Assembly (NCBI RefSeq): GCF_003675875.1
Contig: NZ_RCDI01000003.1
Location: 620,001-684,000, forward strand
DNA from: Halostella limicola
GTDB lineage: Archaea; Halobacteriota; Halobacteria; Halobacteriales; Natronoarchaeaceae
Direction: 5' to 3'
DNA: 64,000 bases
A program made the translations under genes and the position numbers. The notes beneath the pieces are model-generated. The model ran no database searches. It was given only the letters and a program-made list of their open reading frames with translations, and had not been told where the DNA came from. Numbering within the stretch: the stretch's first letter is position 1; each line of letters opens with the position of its first letter. This document shows, in pieces, positions 24,440-33,381 of the stretch.

Positions 24440-26067
24440 GATCCGTCGTGAGTCGCGTCGGTCGGTACGCGGTGCGATTCGTCCTCCCGTGCGTCGGTCA
24501 GTCGCTCCAGCGCGCCGGCCGCGCGGTCGCGGTAGCGGTACAGGAGACCGCCGAGCGCCGCCGCGCCGACCCCGGCGGCCGCCGTCGACAGGTCGCTGTC
24601 CGGCTTGAACCGCATCGCGTACACGCCGGTGTTGACGTCCGAAGCGAACGTGACGCCGTTCTGTGCCACGGCGGCCCAGGTGAACGGCGCGGCGTGGTTC
24701 AGCCCCGTCATCTTCGAGTCCTCGGGCACGTCCGTCGCGGCCTGGAAGTACCCCTTCTCCGCGAGCGACCAGTCGCTCTCGTCGAGTTCGAGGAAGCGAG
24801 TCCCGCCGTGGTAGTGACCGACGTGGACGTAGCCGCCCTCGGTGACCTCGAAGTTGTGCGGGCTGAGCGTGTAGTCGCCGAACGTGACGTTCGACTGCCA
24901 GTCCCAGGTGTCGAGCCGGTCGACGTTGTCTGTCCCGTCGTAGCCGTCGTCGAGCCCGTCCGCGTCGAGCAGATAGAGGTAGCCCGACGAGCCGTCCTCT
25001 TGGCTCGGCGTCTCCTGGCCGGCGACGACGACGCGCTTGCCGTCGACGAACGTCGGCGAGGGCTCGCTGTAGTGGACGCGCTCGGCGGTGTGGTGCCCGA
25101 CAACGGAGAGGTCAGTCGGGTCCGAGGCGTCGAGCGCGAACAGCCCGGCGTCCCAGTAGGAGACGTACGCTACGGCGTGCTCCAGCCGCGGGTCGTCCTG
25201 CACGACGACGTCGTGGATGTACGTCCCGCCGTCGCCGACCACCTCGCCGTCGCCGAAGTCGCCCTCCCGGGTCCAGCGGTTGACCAGCAGGAGCGCGCCG
25301 GTGGCCCGGTCGAACTCGAAGACGTACATCCCGGCCGTCTCGTCGTCGACGTCCTTGATGGCGAACACGTAGTCGGTCCCGCCGATACGGTGGTGCCAGG
25401 CGTTGTGCGGCCCGGTCGTCCACTCGTCGTACCGCCCGACGACCGTCGGGTCGGTCGGGTCGGAGACGTCGACGGCCTCCAGCGCGCTCGCGCCGGCGCT
25501 GGTGTCCGTGTCGTCGTCGGTGCTCGGCGTCGGGTCCGTCTCCTCGAACAGCGCGGTGAGCGGCTGCTTCGAGAGGAAGACGTAGTCCCCGTCGCCGCTG
25601 ACCTTCACGTCCATCACCGCGGCGGCGTCGTTGTCGTTGCGCAGGAACGAGACGACCTCCAGTTCGGCGTCGTCGAGGTCGCTGGCGTTCTCCGCGGCGT
25701 TGAACTCGGAGATGTCCAGTATCGCGAGGCCGCGGTTGTTCGTCGGGTCCTTCGAGGAGAAGACGCTGACGTACGCGTAGTCGCCGCGCGTCCGTATCTC
25801 CGAGAGGCCGCCGTAGTGGGGGTCGGTGGCGCTCCCGCTCTCGCTCGACGGCCCCACGTCGCCGAGGCTGTGGTAGTCAAGCAGTTCGACGTTGCCGGTG
25901 TCGCCGTGGACGCTGGCGTCCGTGTGGTCGTGGTCGCCATCGTCGCTGGTGCTGTCGGTCGACCCCTTGTCATGCGCGCTCCCGACGCCGGCCGAGGCAG
26001 CGAGCGCCGCGGCCGTCGCGCTCACTTTCAGCACGGCGCGGCGGGAGGTGAGGCGACGGTCACTCAT
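24436..26067 (-). CDS. Tat-exported, membrane-anchored LVIVD-repeat protein (first of pair)
   Basis: A 543-residue protein. MSDRRLTSRRAVLKVSATAAALAAS is a Tat signal, followed by a His/Asp-rich linker (HDKG...HDHTDAS). The body consists of LVIVD-type blades such as YVSVFSSKDPTNNRGLAILD, ALEAVDVSDPTDPTVVG, LFALDASDPTDLSVVG and TRFLELDESDWSLAE. Near the C-terminus a hydrophobic stretch (about residues 499-513, AAAGVGAAALGGLLY) followed by basic residues looks like a membrane anchor, which the second LVIVD protein lacks. The ATG lies 8 bases inside the protease gene, so translation is coupled. Confidence 0.85.
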   Translation of the reverse strand: MSDRRLTSRRAVLKVSATAAALAASAGVGSAHDKGSTDSTSDDGDHDHTDASVHGDTGNVELLDYHSLGDVGPSSESGSATDPHYGGLSEIRTRGDYAYVSVFSSKDPTNNRGLAILDISEFNAAENASDLDDAELEVVSFLRNDNDAAAVMDVKVSGDGDYVFLSKQPLTALFEETDPTPSTDDDTDTSAGASALEAVDVSDPTDPTVVGRYDEWTTGPHNAWHHRIGGTDYVFAIKDVDDETAGMYVFEFDRATGALLLVNRWTREGDFGDGEVVGDGGTYIHDVVVQDDPRLEHAVAYVSYWDAGLFALDASDPTDLSVVGHHTAERVHYSEPSPTFVDGKRVVVAGQETPSQEDGSSGYLYLLDADGLDDGYDGTDNVDRLDTWDWQSNVTFGDYTLSPHNFEVTEGGYVHVGHYHGGTRFLELDESDWSLAEKGYFQAATDVPEDSKMTGLNHAAPFTWAAVAQNGVTFASDVNTGVYAMRFKPDSDLSTAAAGVGAAALGGLLYRYRDRAAGALERLTDAREDESHRVPTDATHDGS

Positions 26068-27856
26068 CGACGAGCTTCACCTCGCCGAACGTCGCGAGGT
26101 CGCCGTCTTCGGCGCGCGCCACCGCCTCGTACGCGTCGACGAACCCGGCCCCGATGTTCCACGGGGTGTAGCCGTCGTGGACGTCCTCGGCCTCCGCCTC
26201 GATCGTGTTCAGCACCTCGATCGGGTCCGGCGATTCGCCGACGTTCTGCCGGTAGGCGTCGACGACGAGCGTCGCCACGCCGGCGGTGACTGGACACGAC
26301 ATGCTCGTGCCGCTGATGCGGCCGTACCACTCCTCGGTGTCCTCGGCGTACGCCTGCAGTGGGTCGGTCGGTTCGAGCGTGCTCATCACGAGGTTGCCGT
26401 TCGCGCCGACGCCGTTGCGGTACAGCCCCATCGGGTGGACGTTGCGGTCGATGCCCTCGTAGGCGGTGAACTCGATACCGTAGTCCGCCGCGACGTTGGC
26501 GAACGGCCGCACCTCGAAGTAGTACGTCGTCCCGCCCTCGATCGGTCCCGACAGCTCCTCGGGGTGGTTCAGGGTCGCGCTGGAGGCAACCACCTCGCCG
26601 TCGGGACTCCCCTCGTGGAGGTAGAAATCGAGGTCCTCGGCGCTCGGGTCCCAGGACAGGGTGGCTTCGACGTAGCCGGCCTTGCTCGGGGCGTCCCACT
26701 CGTGGTACTCGCTCTCGTCGACGGCCACGGTCCCGGAGAACGACCCGGAGCCGATCTCCTCGTCGGTCTTGTCCGCCGCGCGGTACTCGCGGAGGTTATC
26801 GAGCGCCTTCTTGCGCTTGTAGTTCGTCGCGCCGTCGTAGTCCGGGGTGCGCCCGCGCGAGGAGAAGTCCGTCACGGCCTTCTCGTCGTCCGTCGCGGCG
26901 ACGCTCAACACGTTCGGAGCCTTCGCGTAGTCGTTGAGCGTGTTCGGGTCCGGCCCGGCGTTCCCCGCGGAGAACAGCGCGAGGATGCCCTCCTGCGTCG
27001 CGTGCCAGGAAGCGACGTTCAGCGCGTCGTCGGGGTTGAAGTCGTCGCCCGAGGACGTGCCGTAGGAGTTCGACACCACTTGCACGTCAGTCTCGCCGGC
27101 CCGCTTCCGAGCGATCATGTGGTCGAACGCGGCGACGGCGTACAGGATGAAAAGCGCCGCGCCCGCGGAGTACACCGTCAGCGTGGAGTCGGGCGCCATC
27201 CCGCGGTACTCGCCGTCGCTCTGGGTCCCGTCGCCCGAGACGCTCCCGCTGGTGTGGGTGCCGTGGCCGTTGTCGTCGGTGTCGACGTCGCCGACCTCCT
27301 CCCACTGGATGTCGTTCTCCAGCGGGTCGCCGACCCAGCGCCAGTTGGCGGCGAGGGTCCCGTCGAGGTCGGGGTGGTCGCCGTCGACGCCGCTGTCGAT
27401 GACCACCGTATGAACGCTCTCGCCGGTGTAGCCGAGGTCCAATTGCACTTCGTCCGCGCGCGTGTTCTCGCGGGAGTCGTCGTTGTGGTAGTCGAGTTCG
27501 ACGTTCGCCTGGACGTACCGCACGTCCGTCCAGTCGGCGATCGTCTCGATCTGGTTTCCGGTGAGTTCGGCGTACCCGACCGGCAGCACCTCGAACTTGT
27601 GGTAGCCGTTCGCCAGATCGAGATGTCGGAGCCGATCGACGTCGTCGTTCTCGTCAAATACGACGAGTGTCTCCTGCAACGAGTCGTCTGTCGGATCGAG
27701 GGCGTCGTCGACGGTCGTCCCGTGGTCGGCGCGGCCCACGCCCGCGTAGGGGAGTAGCGACGCCGCGCCGGCCGCGCCCGTGGTCCGCAGGATACGCCGT
27801 CGCGAGGCGGTCAGCGGGCCGTCCGTTTCGTCACGATCGTTGGATGGTAATTGCAT
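26060..27856 (-). CDS. Subtilisin-like serine protease (halolysin type), Tat-exported
   Basis: A 598-residue S8 protease. The Tat motif SRRRILRTTGAAGAASLL lies at residues 18-35. A propeptide follows (about 45-120, containing YHKFEVLPVGYAELTG). The catalytic triad is Asp154 (VVIDSGVDGDH), His198 (NGHGTHTSG) and Ser518 (ISGTSMSCP), with Asn299 (SAGNAG) for the oxyanion hole. A beta-rich segment at about 365-467 resembles a PPC (pre-peptidase C-terminal) domain and is inserted between the oxyanion Asn and the catalytic Ser. There is no C-terminal extension after the protease fold. It is first gene of the operon with two LVIVD proteins, with a TATA-like box at 27880-27889. Confidence 0.93.
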   Translation of the reverse strand: MQLPSNDRDETDGPLTASRRRILRTTGAAGAASLLPYAGVGRADHGTTVDDALDPTDDSLQETLVVFDENDDVDRLRHLDLANGYHKFEVLPVGYAELTGNQIETIADWTDVRYVQANVELDYHNDDSRENTRADEVQLDLGYTGESVHTVVIDSGVDGDHPDLDGTLAANWRWVGDPLENDIQWEEVGDVDTDDNGHGTHTSGSVSGDGTQSDGEYRGMAPDSTLTVYSAGAALFILYAVAAFDHMIARKRAGETDVQVVSNSYGTSSGDDFNPDDALNVASWHATQEGILALFSAGNAGPDPNTLNDYAKAPNVLSVAATDDEKAVTDFSSRGRTPDYDGATNYKRKKALDNLREYRAADKTDEEIGSGSFSGTVAVDESEYHEWDAPSKAGYVEATLSWDPSAEDLDFYLHEGSPDGEVVASSATLNHPEELSGPIEGGTTYYFEVRPFANVAADYGIEFTAYEGIDRNVHPMGLYRNGVGANGNLVMSTLEPTDPLQAYAEDTEEWYGRISGTSMSCPVTAGVATLVVDAYRQNVGESPDPIEVLNTIEAEAEDVHDGYTPWNIGAGFVDAYEAVARAEDGDLATFGEVKLVDE

Positions 27857-27879
27857 CGCGACGGGACGTTCGACGATAC

Positions 27880-27889
27880 GTTTAGAAAG
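27880..27889 (-). promoter_or_regulatory. TATA-like box of the protease-LVIVD operon
   Basis: The minus strand reads CTTTCTAAAC 25-33 bases before ATG 27856. An A+T-rich tract (TTAGATATTAACATAA, about 27910-27925) lies further upstream. Confidence 0.4.
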
Positions 27890-27992
27890 CGTACTGCCAA
27901 AATGATGGGGTTATGTTAATATCTAACAGGTATCGAGATGATCGAACGGACAGAGCGGTAGAATAATCCGTCCGAGTCGATCCGACGCCGAC

Positions 27993-28451
27993 TCAGTCGA
28001 AATCCGGCAGGTCGTCCGGGGCGTCGTAGTCCGCCTCCCAGTCGACGTACTCGTCTTTCAGCACCTCGCTGACGACCTGCCCGAGTTCCGTCAGGCCGGC
28101 GTTGATCGCGGAGACGGTGCCCCACGAGTCGAGGTCGGGGTGGTACTCGCGTTCGCGCCAGTCCTCCGGGATGCCCGGCGCGTGATAGCCGACCCTGTCC
28201 GCGAAGTCGTCCCAGAAGAAGTCGTACTCGCGGAACAGCCCCATCTCGAGCGCGATGTCGAACTCCGACTCGTCCATGTCCGCGCGCTCGCTCCACGCGT
28301 CGAAGGCGTCCTCCCAGGCGCCCTCCTTCAGGAACCCCTCCAGTTCGTCCCGTCGGTAGTCGGTGTTGCCGGTGACGTCGACGTCGTCGTACTCCTCGGG
28401 GTCCGTCTCCTGCAGTTCGGGCGGGTCGGGCGCGTCCGCGTCGAGAGTCAT
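27993..28451 (-). CDS. Hypothetical acidic protein
   Basis: A 152-residue, very acidic, soluble protein with many Trp and Tyr (FDAWSERADMDESEFDIALEMGLFREYDFFWDDF, DEYVDWEADYDAPDD). It is predicted helical with no signal or membrane segment. It looks like a conserved haloarchaeal protein of unknown function, but I cannot name a family. It is an upstream neighbour of the protease operon on the same strand with its own gap of about 135 bases, so cotranscription is uncertain. Confidence 0.65.
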   Translation of the reverse strand: MTLDADAPDPPELQETDPEEYDDVDVTGNTDYRRDELEGFLKEGAWEDAFDAWSERADMDESEFDIALEMGLFREYDFFWDDFADRVGYHAPGIPEDWREREYHPDLDSWGTVSAINAGLTELGQVVSEVLKDEYVDWEADYDAPDDLPDFD

Positions 28452-28499
28452 GCTCGTCGGTTCGGCGGCGCGGAGAATAGTACTGTCGCTGTCCCCGCT

Positions 28500-28940
28500 T
28501 CACCCGTCGAGTTCCGCCATCGCGTCGTCGCGGAGTCGCCGCCCCTCCTCGGTTTCGACGGTCAGTTCGGGGACCGAGACGGGCGTCCGATCGTCGTCGA
28601 TCGCGACGTAGACGAAGTACGACTCCGTGGTGAGTTCGCGCTCGCCGGTGCGCAGGTCCTCGCGGTAGGTCCGCAGGCGCACCTTCACGCTCGTCTCCCC
28701 GGTGTCGTAGACGTAGGCCTCGATGAGCGCGGTGTCGCCGACGTAGATGGGCCGCCGGAAGTTCATCTCGTTCACGCGGGCCGTGACGCAGGTCTCGCCC
28801 GAGAAGCGCATCGCCGCCATCGCCCCGACCTCGTCCATCCACTTCATCACGTTGCCCCCGTGGACGGTGTCTAAGTTGTTCGCGTGGTGGGGCTGGATCA
28901 TCTCGCGGTTCTCGATGAACGTCTCCATCAGGCTCGGCAT
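28500..28940 (-). CDS. Hotdog-fold acyl-CoA thioesterase
   Basis: A 146-residue YciA/acyl-CoA hydrolase-type thioesterase. Motifs: MIQPHHANNLDTVHGGNVMKWMDEVGAMAA (the NxxxxxHGG block with catalytic Asp/Glu), FRRPIYVGDTALIEAYVYDTGETSVKVRL and YFVYVAIDDD. It hydrolyses acyl-CoA esters in the cytosol. Substrate length is unknown. It ends about 50 bases before the acidic hypothetical gene on the same strand. Confidence 0.92.
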   Translation of the reverse strand: MPSLMETFIENREMIQPHHANNLDTVHGGNVMKWMDEVGAMAAMRFSGETCVTARVNEMNFRRPIYVGDTALIEAYVYDTGETSVKVRLRTYREDLRTGERELTTESYFVYVAIDDDRTPVSVPELTVETEEGRRLRDDAMAELDG

Positions 28941-29152
28941 GGCCGGGACTTGCCGCGGCCGCGGGATGACAGTATCGACTCGTCGCGCCGGTCCCTCCCG
29001 TCGCGTCGCACCCGTCTCGACGTCTCGGTCTCCGCGGTCCAGTTGGCCGATTCCTCCCGGAGCCGCGACCGCCGCCGCGCTCGCCCGAACGAGACGCGCT
29101 CGCGGCGCGTCGCTCCGACAACGGTAAAAGCCGCGCCCCAGTATCGACGGCC

Positions 29153-30478
29153 ATGAGTGACGAAGCGGAGTCGGCGACGTCCCTCCAGTCGTCGCACCCG
29201 CCCTCCGGCGAGGGCCGGGTTCAGGTCGTCGGGACGGCGCACGTCTCCGCCGACAGCGTAACGGAGGTCGAGCGGACCATCGAGGAGGAGCGACCGGACG
29301 TGGTTGCGGTGGAACTCGACGAGGGGCGGTACAAACAGATGCGGGGCGAGGGCGGCAAGGGCGACGACCTGGAGGCCCGCGACCTGCTGCGCGGCAACAC
29401 GGTGTTTCAGTTCCTCGCGTACTGGATGCTCTCGTACGTGCAGACCCGGCTCGGCGACCGGTTCGACATCGAACCCGGGGCCGACATGAAGGCGGCCGTC
29501 GACGCCGCCGAGGAGCGCGGCATCGGCGTCGCGCTCGTGGACCGGAACATCCAGGTGACGATCCAGCGCTTCTGGCGCCGGATGACGTTCCTCGAGAAGC
29601 TGAAGATGATCGGTAGCCTCTTTCTCGGCGTCCTCGGCTTCGGCGGCGAGCCGGAGGACGAGTTCGAGATGGAGGACATCACCGACGCCGACGTGGTGAC
29701 CGCCATGATCGAGGAGTTCCGCCGGTTCAGCCCCGGCGGGGCCGAGGCGCTCATCGACGAGCGCGACGCGTTCATCGCGCACAAGCTGCTCGCGCTCCGC
29801 GAGCAGGGGTATCACGTCGTCGCCGTCGTCGGCGCCGGCCACCGGGCCGGCATCGAGGGCTATCTCAGAGCCCCGGAGACGCTCCCGCCGATGGAGAGCC
29901 TCGTCGGCACCCAGTCGCGGAAGTGGTTCTCCCCGTTCAAGCTGCTCGGCTACGTGTTCACCCTCGGGTTCCTCGCCTTCTTCTTCCTGCTGGTCATGGC
30001 CGGCGTGAAGGACACCTTCCTGCTGAAGCTGTTCGCCGCCTGGTTCCTGTTCAACGGCTTCTTCTCGTTCACGCTGGCAAAACTCGCCGGCGCGCGCTGG
30101 ACGAGCGCGGGCGTCGGCGGCGCCGTCGCGTGGCTCACGAGCGTCAACCCGCTGCTCGCACCGGGCTGGTTCGCGGGCTACATGGAGCTTCGCCACCGAC
30201 CGGTCGACCTCGGCGACATCGGCACGCTGAACACGATCCTCAGCGACGAGGAGAGCCCCATCCGCGACCTGATCGGCCGGATGTTTCAGGTGCCGCTGTT
30301 CCGGCTCATCATGGTCGTCGCGCTCACGAACGTCGGGAGCATGGTGGCCAGCTTCCTCTTTCCCTTCACCGTTCTGCCGTGGCTGGCCCCGGAGATCGGG
30401 GGCGTCAGCGGCGTCATGGACCAGCTGATCCAGGGTGCGGAAAACAGCGCGGAACTCATCTGGGGACTGTTCCGATAA
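29153..30478 (+). CDS. TraB/PrgY family membrane protein
   Basis: A 441-residue TraB-family protein (named from the enterococcal pheromone-shutdown factor and related to GumN/Tiki folds). The soluble N-terminal domain has VVGTAHVSADSVTEVERTI, DVVAVELDEGRYKQM, IGVALVDRNIQVT and VVGAGHRAGIEGYL, matching the GxxH...E pattern of putative metalloproteases. The C-terminal half has four or five membrane helices. Archaeal TraB function is unknown. Its TAA overlaps the ATG of the following M50 protease by one base, so the two are coupled. Confidence 0.9.
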   Translation: MSDEAESATSLQSSHPPSGEGRVQVVGTAHVSADSVTEVERTIEEERPDVVAVELDEGRYKQMRGEGGKGDDLEARDLLRGNTVFQFLAYWMLSYVQTRLGDRFDIEPGADMKAAVDAAEERGIGVALVDRNIQVTIQRFWRRMTFLEKLKMIGSLFLGVLGFGGEPEDEFEMEDITDADVVTAMIEEFRRFSPGGAEALIDERDAFIAHKLLALREQGYHVVAVVGAGHRAGIEGYLRAPETLPPMESLVGTQSRKWFSPFKLLGYVFTLGFLAFFFLLVMAGVKDTFLLKLFAAWFLFNGFFSFTLAKLAGARWTSAGVGGAVAWLTSVNPLLAPGWFAGYMELRHRPVDLGDIGTLNTILSDEESPIRDLIGRMFQVPLFRLIMVVALTNVGSMVASFLFPFTVLPWLAPEIGGVSGVMDQLIQGAENSAELIWGLFR

Positions 30479-31074
30479 TGCAGTTCAGCAGCCGCGAACT
30501 CCTCGACCTCGGCGCGGCGTGGGTGGCGCTCGGCGTCGCCTTCACGTTCTTCTTCGAACCCGCGGCACGCGCGATGGACGTGGGGGCCATCGCCTCCTTC
30601 CTGCCCGTGAGCATGGGCACCGTCGGCGTCGCCTTCCTGCTGCACGAGCTCGCACACAAGGTCGTCGCCGTCCGGTTCGGCCAGATAGCCGAGTTCCGCG
30701 CGGACTACGGGATGCTGTTCGTCGCCATCATGAGCGGCCTCGCGGGCTTCCTGTTCGCCGCGCCCGGCGCGGTCCACCACCGCGGCCGGATCACGCTGCG
30801 GGAGAACGGCCTCATCTCGCTTGCCGGCCCCGTCACGAACATCCTGCTGATGGCGCCGTTCGGCGCGCTGGCGCTGTCGGGCGTCGACGCGCTCGTCGGC
30901 GTCGGCACGCTCGGCGTCGGCATCAACGGCTTCCTCGCGGCGTTCAACATGATCCCCTACGGTCCGCTGGACGGCAAAACTGTCCTGAAGTGGAACAAGG
31001 CGGTCTACCTCCTCGTGTTCCTGCCGAGCGCGGCGTTCGTCGTCTGGATCTTCGTCGGGACGCCCGGGTTCTGA
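30478..31074 (+). CDS. Site-2-protease (M50) family membrane metalloprotease
   Basis: A 198-residue polytopic protein. The zinc motif is LLHELAHKVVAVRFG (HExxH at about residues 58-62), and the third ligand motif is NMIPYGPLDGKTVLKW (N-x2-P-x2-P-L-D-G). It has five or six hydrophobic segments. The family performs intramembrane proteolysis. There is no PDZ or CBS domain. Start 30478 shares one base with the TraB stop codon. The pairing with TraB suggests that they act on the same membrane substrate, which is inference. Confidence 0.9.
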   Translation: MQFSSRELLDLGAAWVALGVAFTFFFEPAARAMDVGAIASFLPVSMGTVGVAFLLHELAHKVVAVRFGQIAEFRADYGMLFVAIMSGLAGFLFAAPGAVHHRGRITLRENGLISLAGPVTNILLMAPFGALALSGVDALVGVGTLGVGINGFLAAFNMIPYGPLDGKTVLKWNKAVYLLVFLPSAAFVVWIFVGTPGF

Positions 31075-31100
31075 GGGCCGTGCCGCCGACACCGTTTCGC

Positions 31101-31403
31101 TTACTTCGCCGTCACCCACGTCAGAAAGAGGAGCGCGACGAGCTGCATCGCTCGGAGGACGGCCACGGCGCTCTGGACCGTCGGGTCGCCGGAGTACAGC
31201 ATCCGCGTGCTGAAAAAGAAGTAGATCGCCGTCGCGTTCTCGAGTAGCATCACGCTCCCGAAGGCGATCAGGCCGAGGATCAGCGGCGTCCGGAACGTCC
31301 GGTAGTTCCGCACCCAGACGGCCGTCAGGCCGGCCAGAAGGAGGATGTTGACCCCCGAGAGCGCGCTCGCGACCATGATCTCGGTGCCCATCGCCACTGT
31401 CAC
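31101..31403 (-). CDS. Small membrane protein downstream of HTH gene
   Basis: A protein of about 100 residues with three or four hydrophobic helices (ASALSGVNILLLAGLTAVWV, LILGLIAFGSVMLLENATAIYFFF, VLRAMQLVALLFLTWV). Three in-frame starts compete: GTG 31403, GTG 31397 and ATG 31391. A GGAGGG motif sits just before 31403. It begins 25 bases after the winged-helix gene's stop and is probably cotranscribed with it. Similar HTH plus small-membrane pairs are frequent in haloarchaea. Function unknown. Confidence 0.7.
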   Translation of the reverse strand: MTVAMGTEIMVASALSGVNILLLAGLTAVWVRNYRTFRTPLILGLIAFGSVMLLENATAIYFFFSTRMLYSGDPTVQSAVAVLRAMQLVALLFLTWVTAK

Positions 31404-31428
31404 TCGCCCTCCGTTGACGTCTGCATTA

Positions 31429-31704
31429 TCACTCCACCTGTTCGATGATCTCCTCGAACTCCTCGCGGTGGCGCTCGAAGCGGTCGGTCAGGAAGTACAG
31501 CTTCCCGTAGTCGTTCTCGCCGGGTTCGACGACGTCGTGTTCCTCAAGCATGTCGAGGTGGTGTCTGACCGTGTTGTAGTCCGCGTCGATCGCCTTCGCG
31601 AGCCGGTTCGCGTTCCGCGGGCGCTCCGAGAGCGCGCGGACGATCCGCGCCCTGTTCTCGCCGCCGCGTGTGCCGGCGAAGAGATACCAGAGCGCCTGCT
31701 CCAT
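31429..31704 (-). CDS. Winged-helix transcription regulator (ArsR-like)
   Basis: A 91-residue winged-helix protein: FAGTRGGENRARIVRALSERPRNANRLAKAIDADYNTVRHHLDMLEEHDVV holds the HTH, then a wing (YGKLYFLTDRF) and an acidic C-terminal helix. There are no Cys residues, so it is not a metal-thiolate ArsR sensor. It probably regulates itself and the membrane gene that follows. Confidence 0.88.
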   Translation of the reverse strand: MEQALWYLFAGTRGGENRARIVRALSERPRNANRLAKAIDADYNTVRHHLDMLEEHDVVEPGENDYGKLYFLTDRFERHREEFEEIIEQVE

Positions 31705-31740
31705 CTCCGTTTCCCCACGTGTCGGAGCGAATATAAAGGT

Positions 31741-33258
31741 TCACCGTTCGGCCTCGACGGTCCGGGACACCCACCCCGTCGCGCCGCTGGGGAACGAGTC
31801 GGACTCCTCCCGTGGCTGCACGTCTCCGTTCCCGTCGATCGCCCGGACGACGACCTCCTGCGAGCCCTCGGGCTCGAACTCGTGGGCCCACTGCCGCCAC
31901 ACGTCGTCGCCGGGGAGCGGCTCCGACAGCGTCGCCTCGGTCCAGGTGTCGCCGCCGTCGGTCGAGACCTCCACGGTTTCGACGCCGCGCGTGCCCGCGT
32001 ACGCGTGACCGCCGACCTGCACGGTGCCGTCGTCGCGGTGGTTCACGGCGTGGAGCTTGGCGACGGTCTCGACCGGGCCGGTTCCGTGCCACCCGCGCTC
32101 CTCCCAGTAGCCCTCGGCCTCCTCGTCAAGCACCTCGATCTCGGTGACCCACTTCACGTTTATCTCGCCCCAGTGGCCGGGGATCAGCGTCCGCACGGGG
32201 TGGCCGTGGCCCTTCGGGAGCTCCGTGCCGTTCATGCCGTAGGCCAGGAAGCCGGTCTGGAGGGCCGAAATCGGGAACACCTGGTAGTAGTCGTCGGCCG
32301 CGTGCAGGCGGACGCATTCGCAGCCGCCCCCCGGCCCGGCCTGCTCCAGCAGGGGCGCGACCGGCGTCCCGGTCCAGAGGGCGTTGTCCATCTTCTGCCC
32401 GTTCAGCGCCTCTCCGACGCACCGGAGGGTGACGAACCGGTGCTCCGTCTCCATCGCCTGCAGTTCGTCGAAGTCGATCTCCACCTCCTCCTCGACCTCG
32501 CCGGTGACGGTCAGCGACCAGTTGTCCTTCTCGACGGTGGGGTCGAAGTTGCTGTAGTCGACCTCGTAGAACTCGTCGCTGACCAGTCCCTCGATGCCGC
32601 CGACCGCGAGCGACTGCTCCTCGGCGGTCGCGAGGAGGTCCTCGGTATCGGCCGCCTCCTCGGCGTCGAGTTCCTCCGGCTCGACGGTCGGGGCTCGTTG
32701 CGTCCCGACCGCGGTGCCCACCGCCGCGATCCCGAGAAGGGACCCGACCGAGCCGAGCACCCGGCGCCGGCGCTCCGACACGGTCGACGGCGCGCCGGTC
32801 GCCCGCTCGGCGACCGGGACCGCCGCGGCGGGCGCGGCGATCGCGACGGCCGAGAGGGGCGGCGTCCCCAGCCCCGACGCGAGTCCCAGCGCGAGCAGGC
32901 CGCTGCCGGCGACGCCGGGGAGGAGCCGGTCCGTCCGGCGCGCGACCGCGACGCCCGCGAGGCCCGCCAGCGCGAAGAGGCCGACCGAGACCGCGATCGC
33001 TCCGGCCAGCAGTAGCTGGTGCCCCAGATCGCCAAGCTCCTCGATGGCGAACGCCACGAGCGCGTTCGGCGACAGTTCGCGGAGGATCCCTTCGGTCGCC
33101 GCGCCGACGAAGTCGGGCGTGAACCCGGTGACCGCGTACGACCCCGCGACCGAGGCGACCCCGCCCGCGGCGGCGACGGCGAGCGCAGCGCCGTGGTTCC
33201 GCACGCCGTCAACGGCGCGAGTGAGGGACCGCGTCGTCCGAGAAGGTGGTGGAGCCAT
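31741..33258 (-). CDS. Sulfite oxidase-like molybdopterin enzyme with N-terminal membrane domain
   Basis: A 505-residue protein. Four or five hydrophobic helices occupy about residues 20-190. The oxidoreductase molybdopterin domain follows, with the Mo-ligand Cys in RFVTLRCVGEALNGQ and later GHPVRTLIPGHWGEINVKW. The C-terminal Mo-co dimerisation domain has HAVNHRDDGTVQVGGHAYAG and GWVSRTVEAER. The active site likely faces outside, as in other membrane-anchored members. Substrate (sulfite or another oxo-acceptor) is unknown. ATG 33258 is favoured over one 15 codons upstream by a TATA-like GGTTTAC about 29 bases before it. Confidence 0.85.
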   Translation of the reverse strand: MAPPPSRTTRSLTRAVDGVRNHGAALAVAAAGGVASVAGSYAVTGFTPDFVGAATEGILRELSPNALVAFAIEELGDLGHQLLLAGAIAVSVGLFALAGLAGVAVARRTDRLLPGVAGSGLLALGLASGLGTPPLSAVAIAAPAAAVPVAERATGAPSTVSERRRRVLGSVGSLLGIAAVGTAVGTQRAPTVEPEELDAEEAADTEDLLATAEEQSLAVGGIEGLVSDEFYEVDYSNFDPTVEKDNWSLTVTGEVEEEVEIDFDELQAMETEHRFVTLRCVGEALNGQKMDNALWTGTPVAPLLEQAGPGGGCECVRLHAADDYYQVFPISALQTGFLAYGMNGTELPKGHGHPVRTLIPGHWGEINVKWVTEIEVLDEEAEGYWEERGWHGTGPVETVAKLHAVNHRDDGTVQVGGHAYAGTRGVETVEVSTDGGDTWTEATLSEPLPGDDVWRQWAHEFEPEGSQEVVVRAIDGNGDVQPREESDSFPSGATGWVSRTVEAER

Positions 33259-33381
33259 TGCTCGTGCAGGAGGTGGTGCGGTACGGGTAAACCGGTTTTT
33301 CAAACTCCGGCCCCAGTGGTTCTAGAATTCGTTCCGATTCAGACCGGTGGCCTTTTGCTCGCGCCGGAAGCGCTATCCGGT

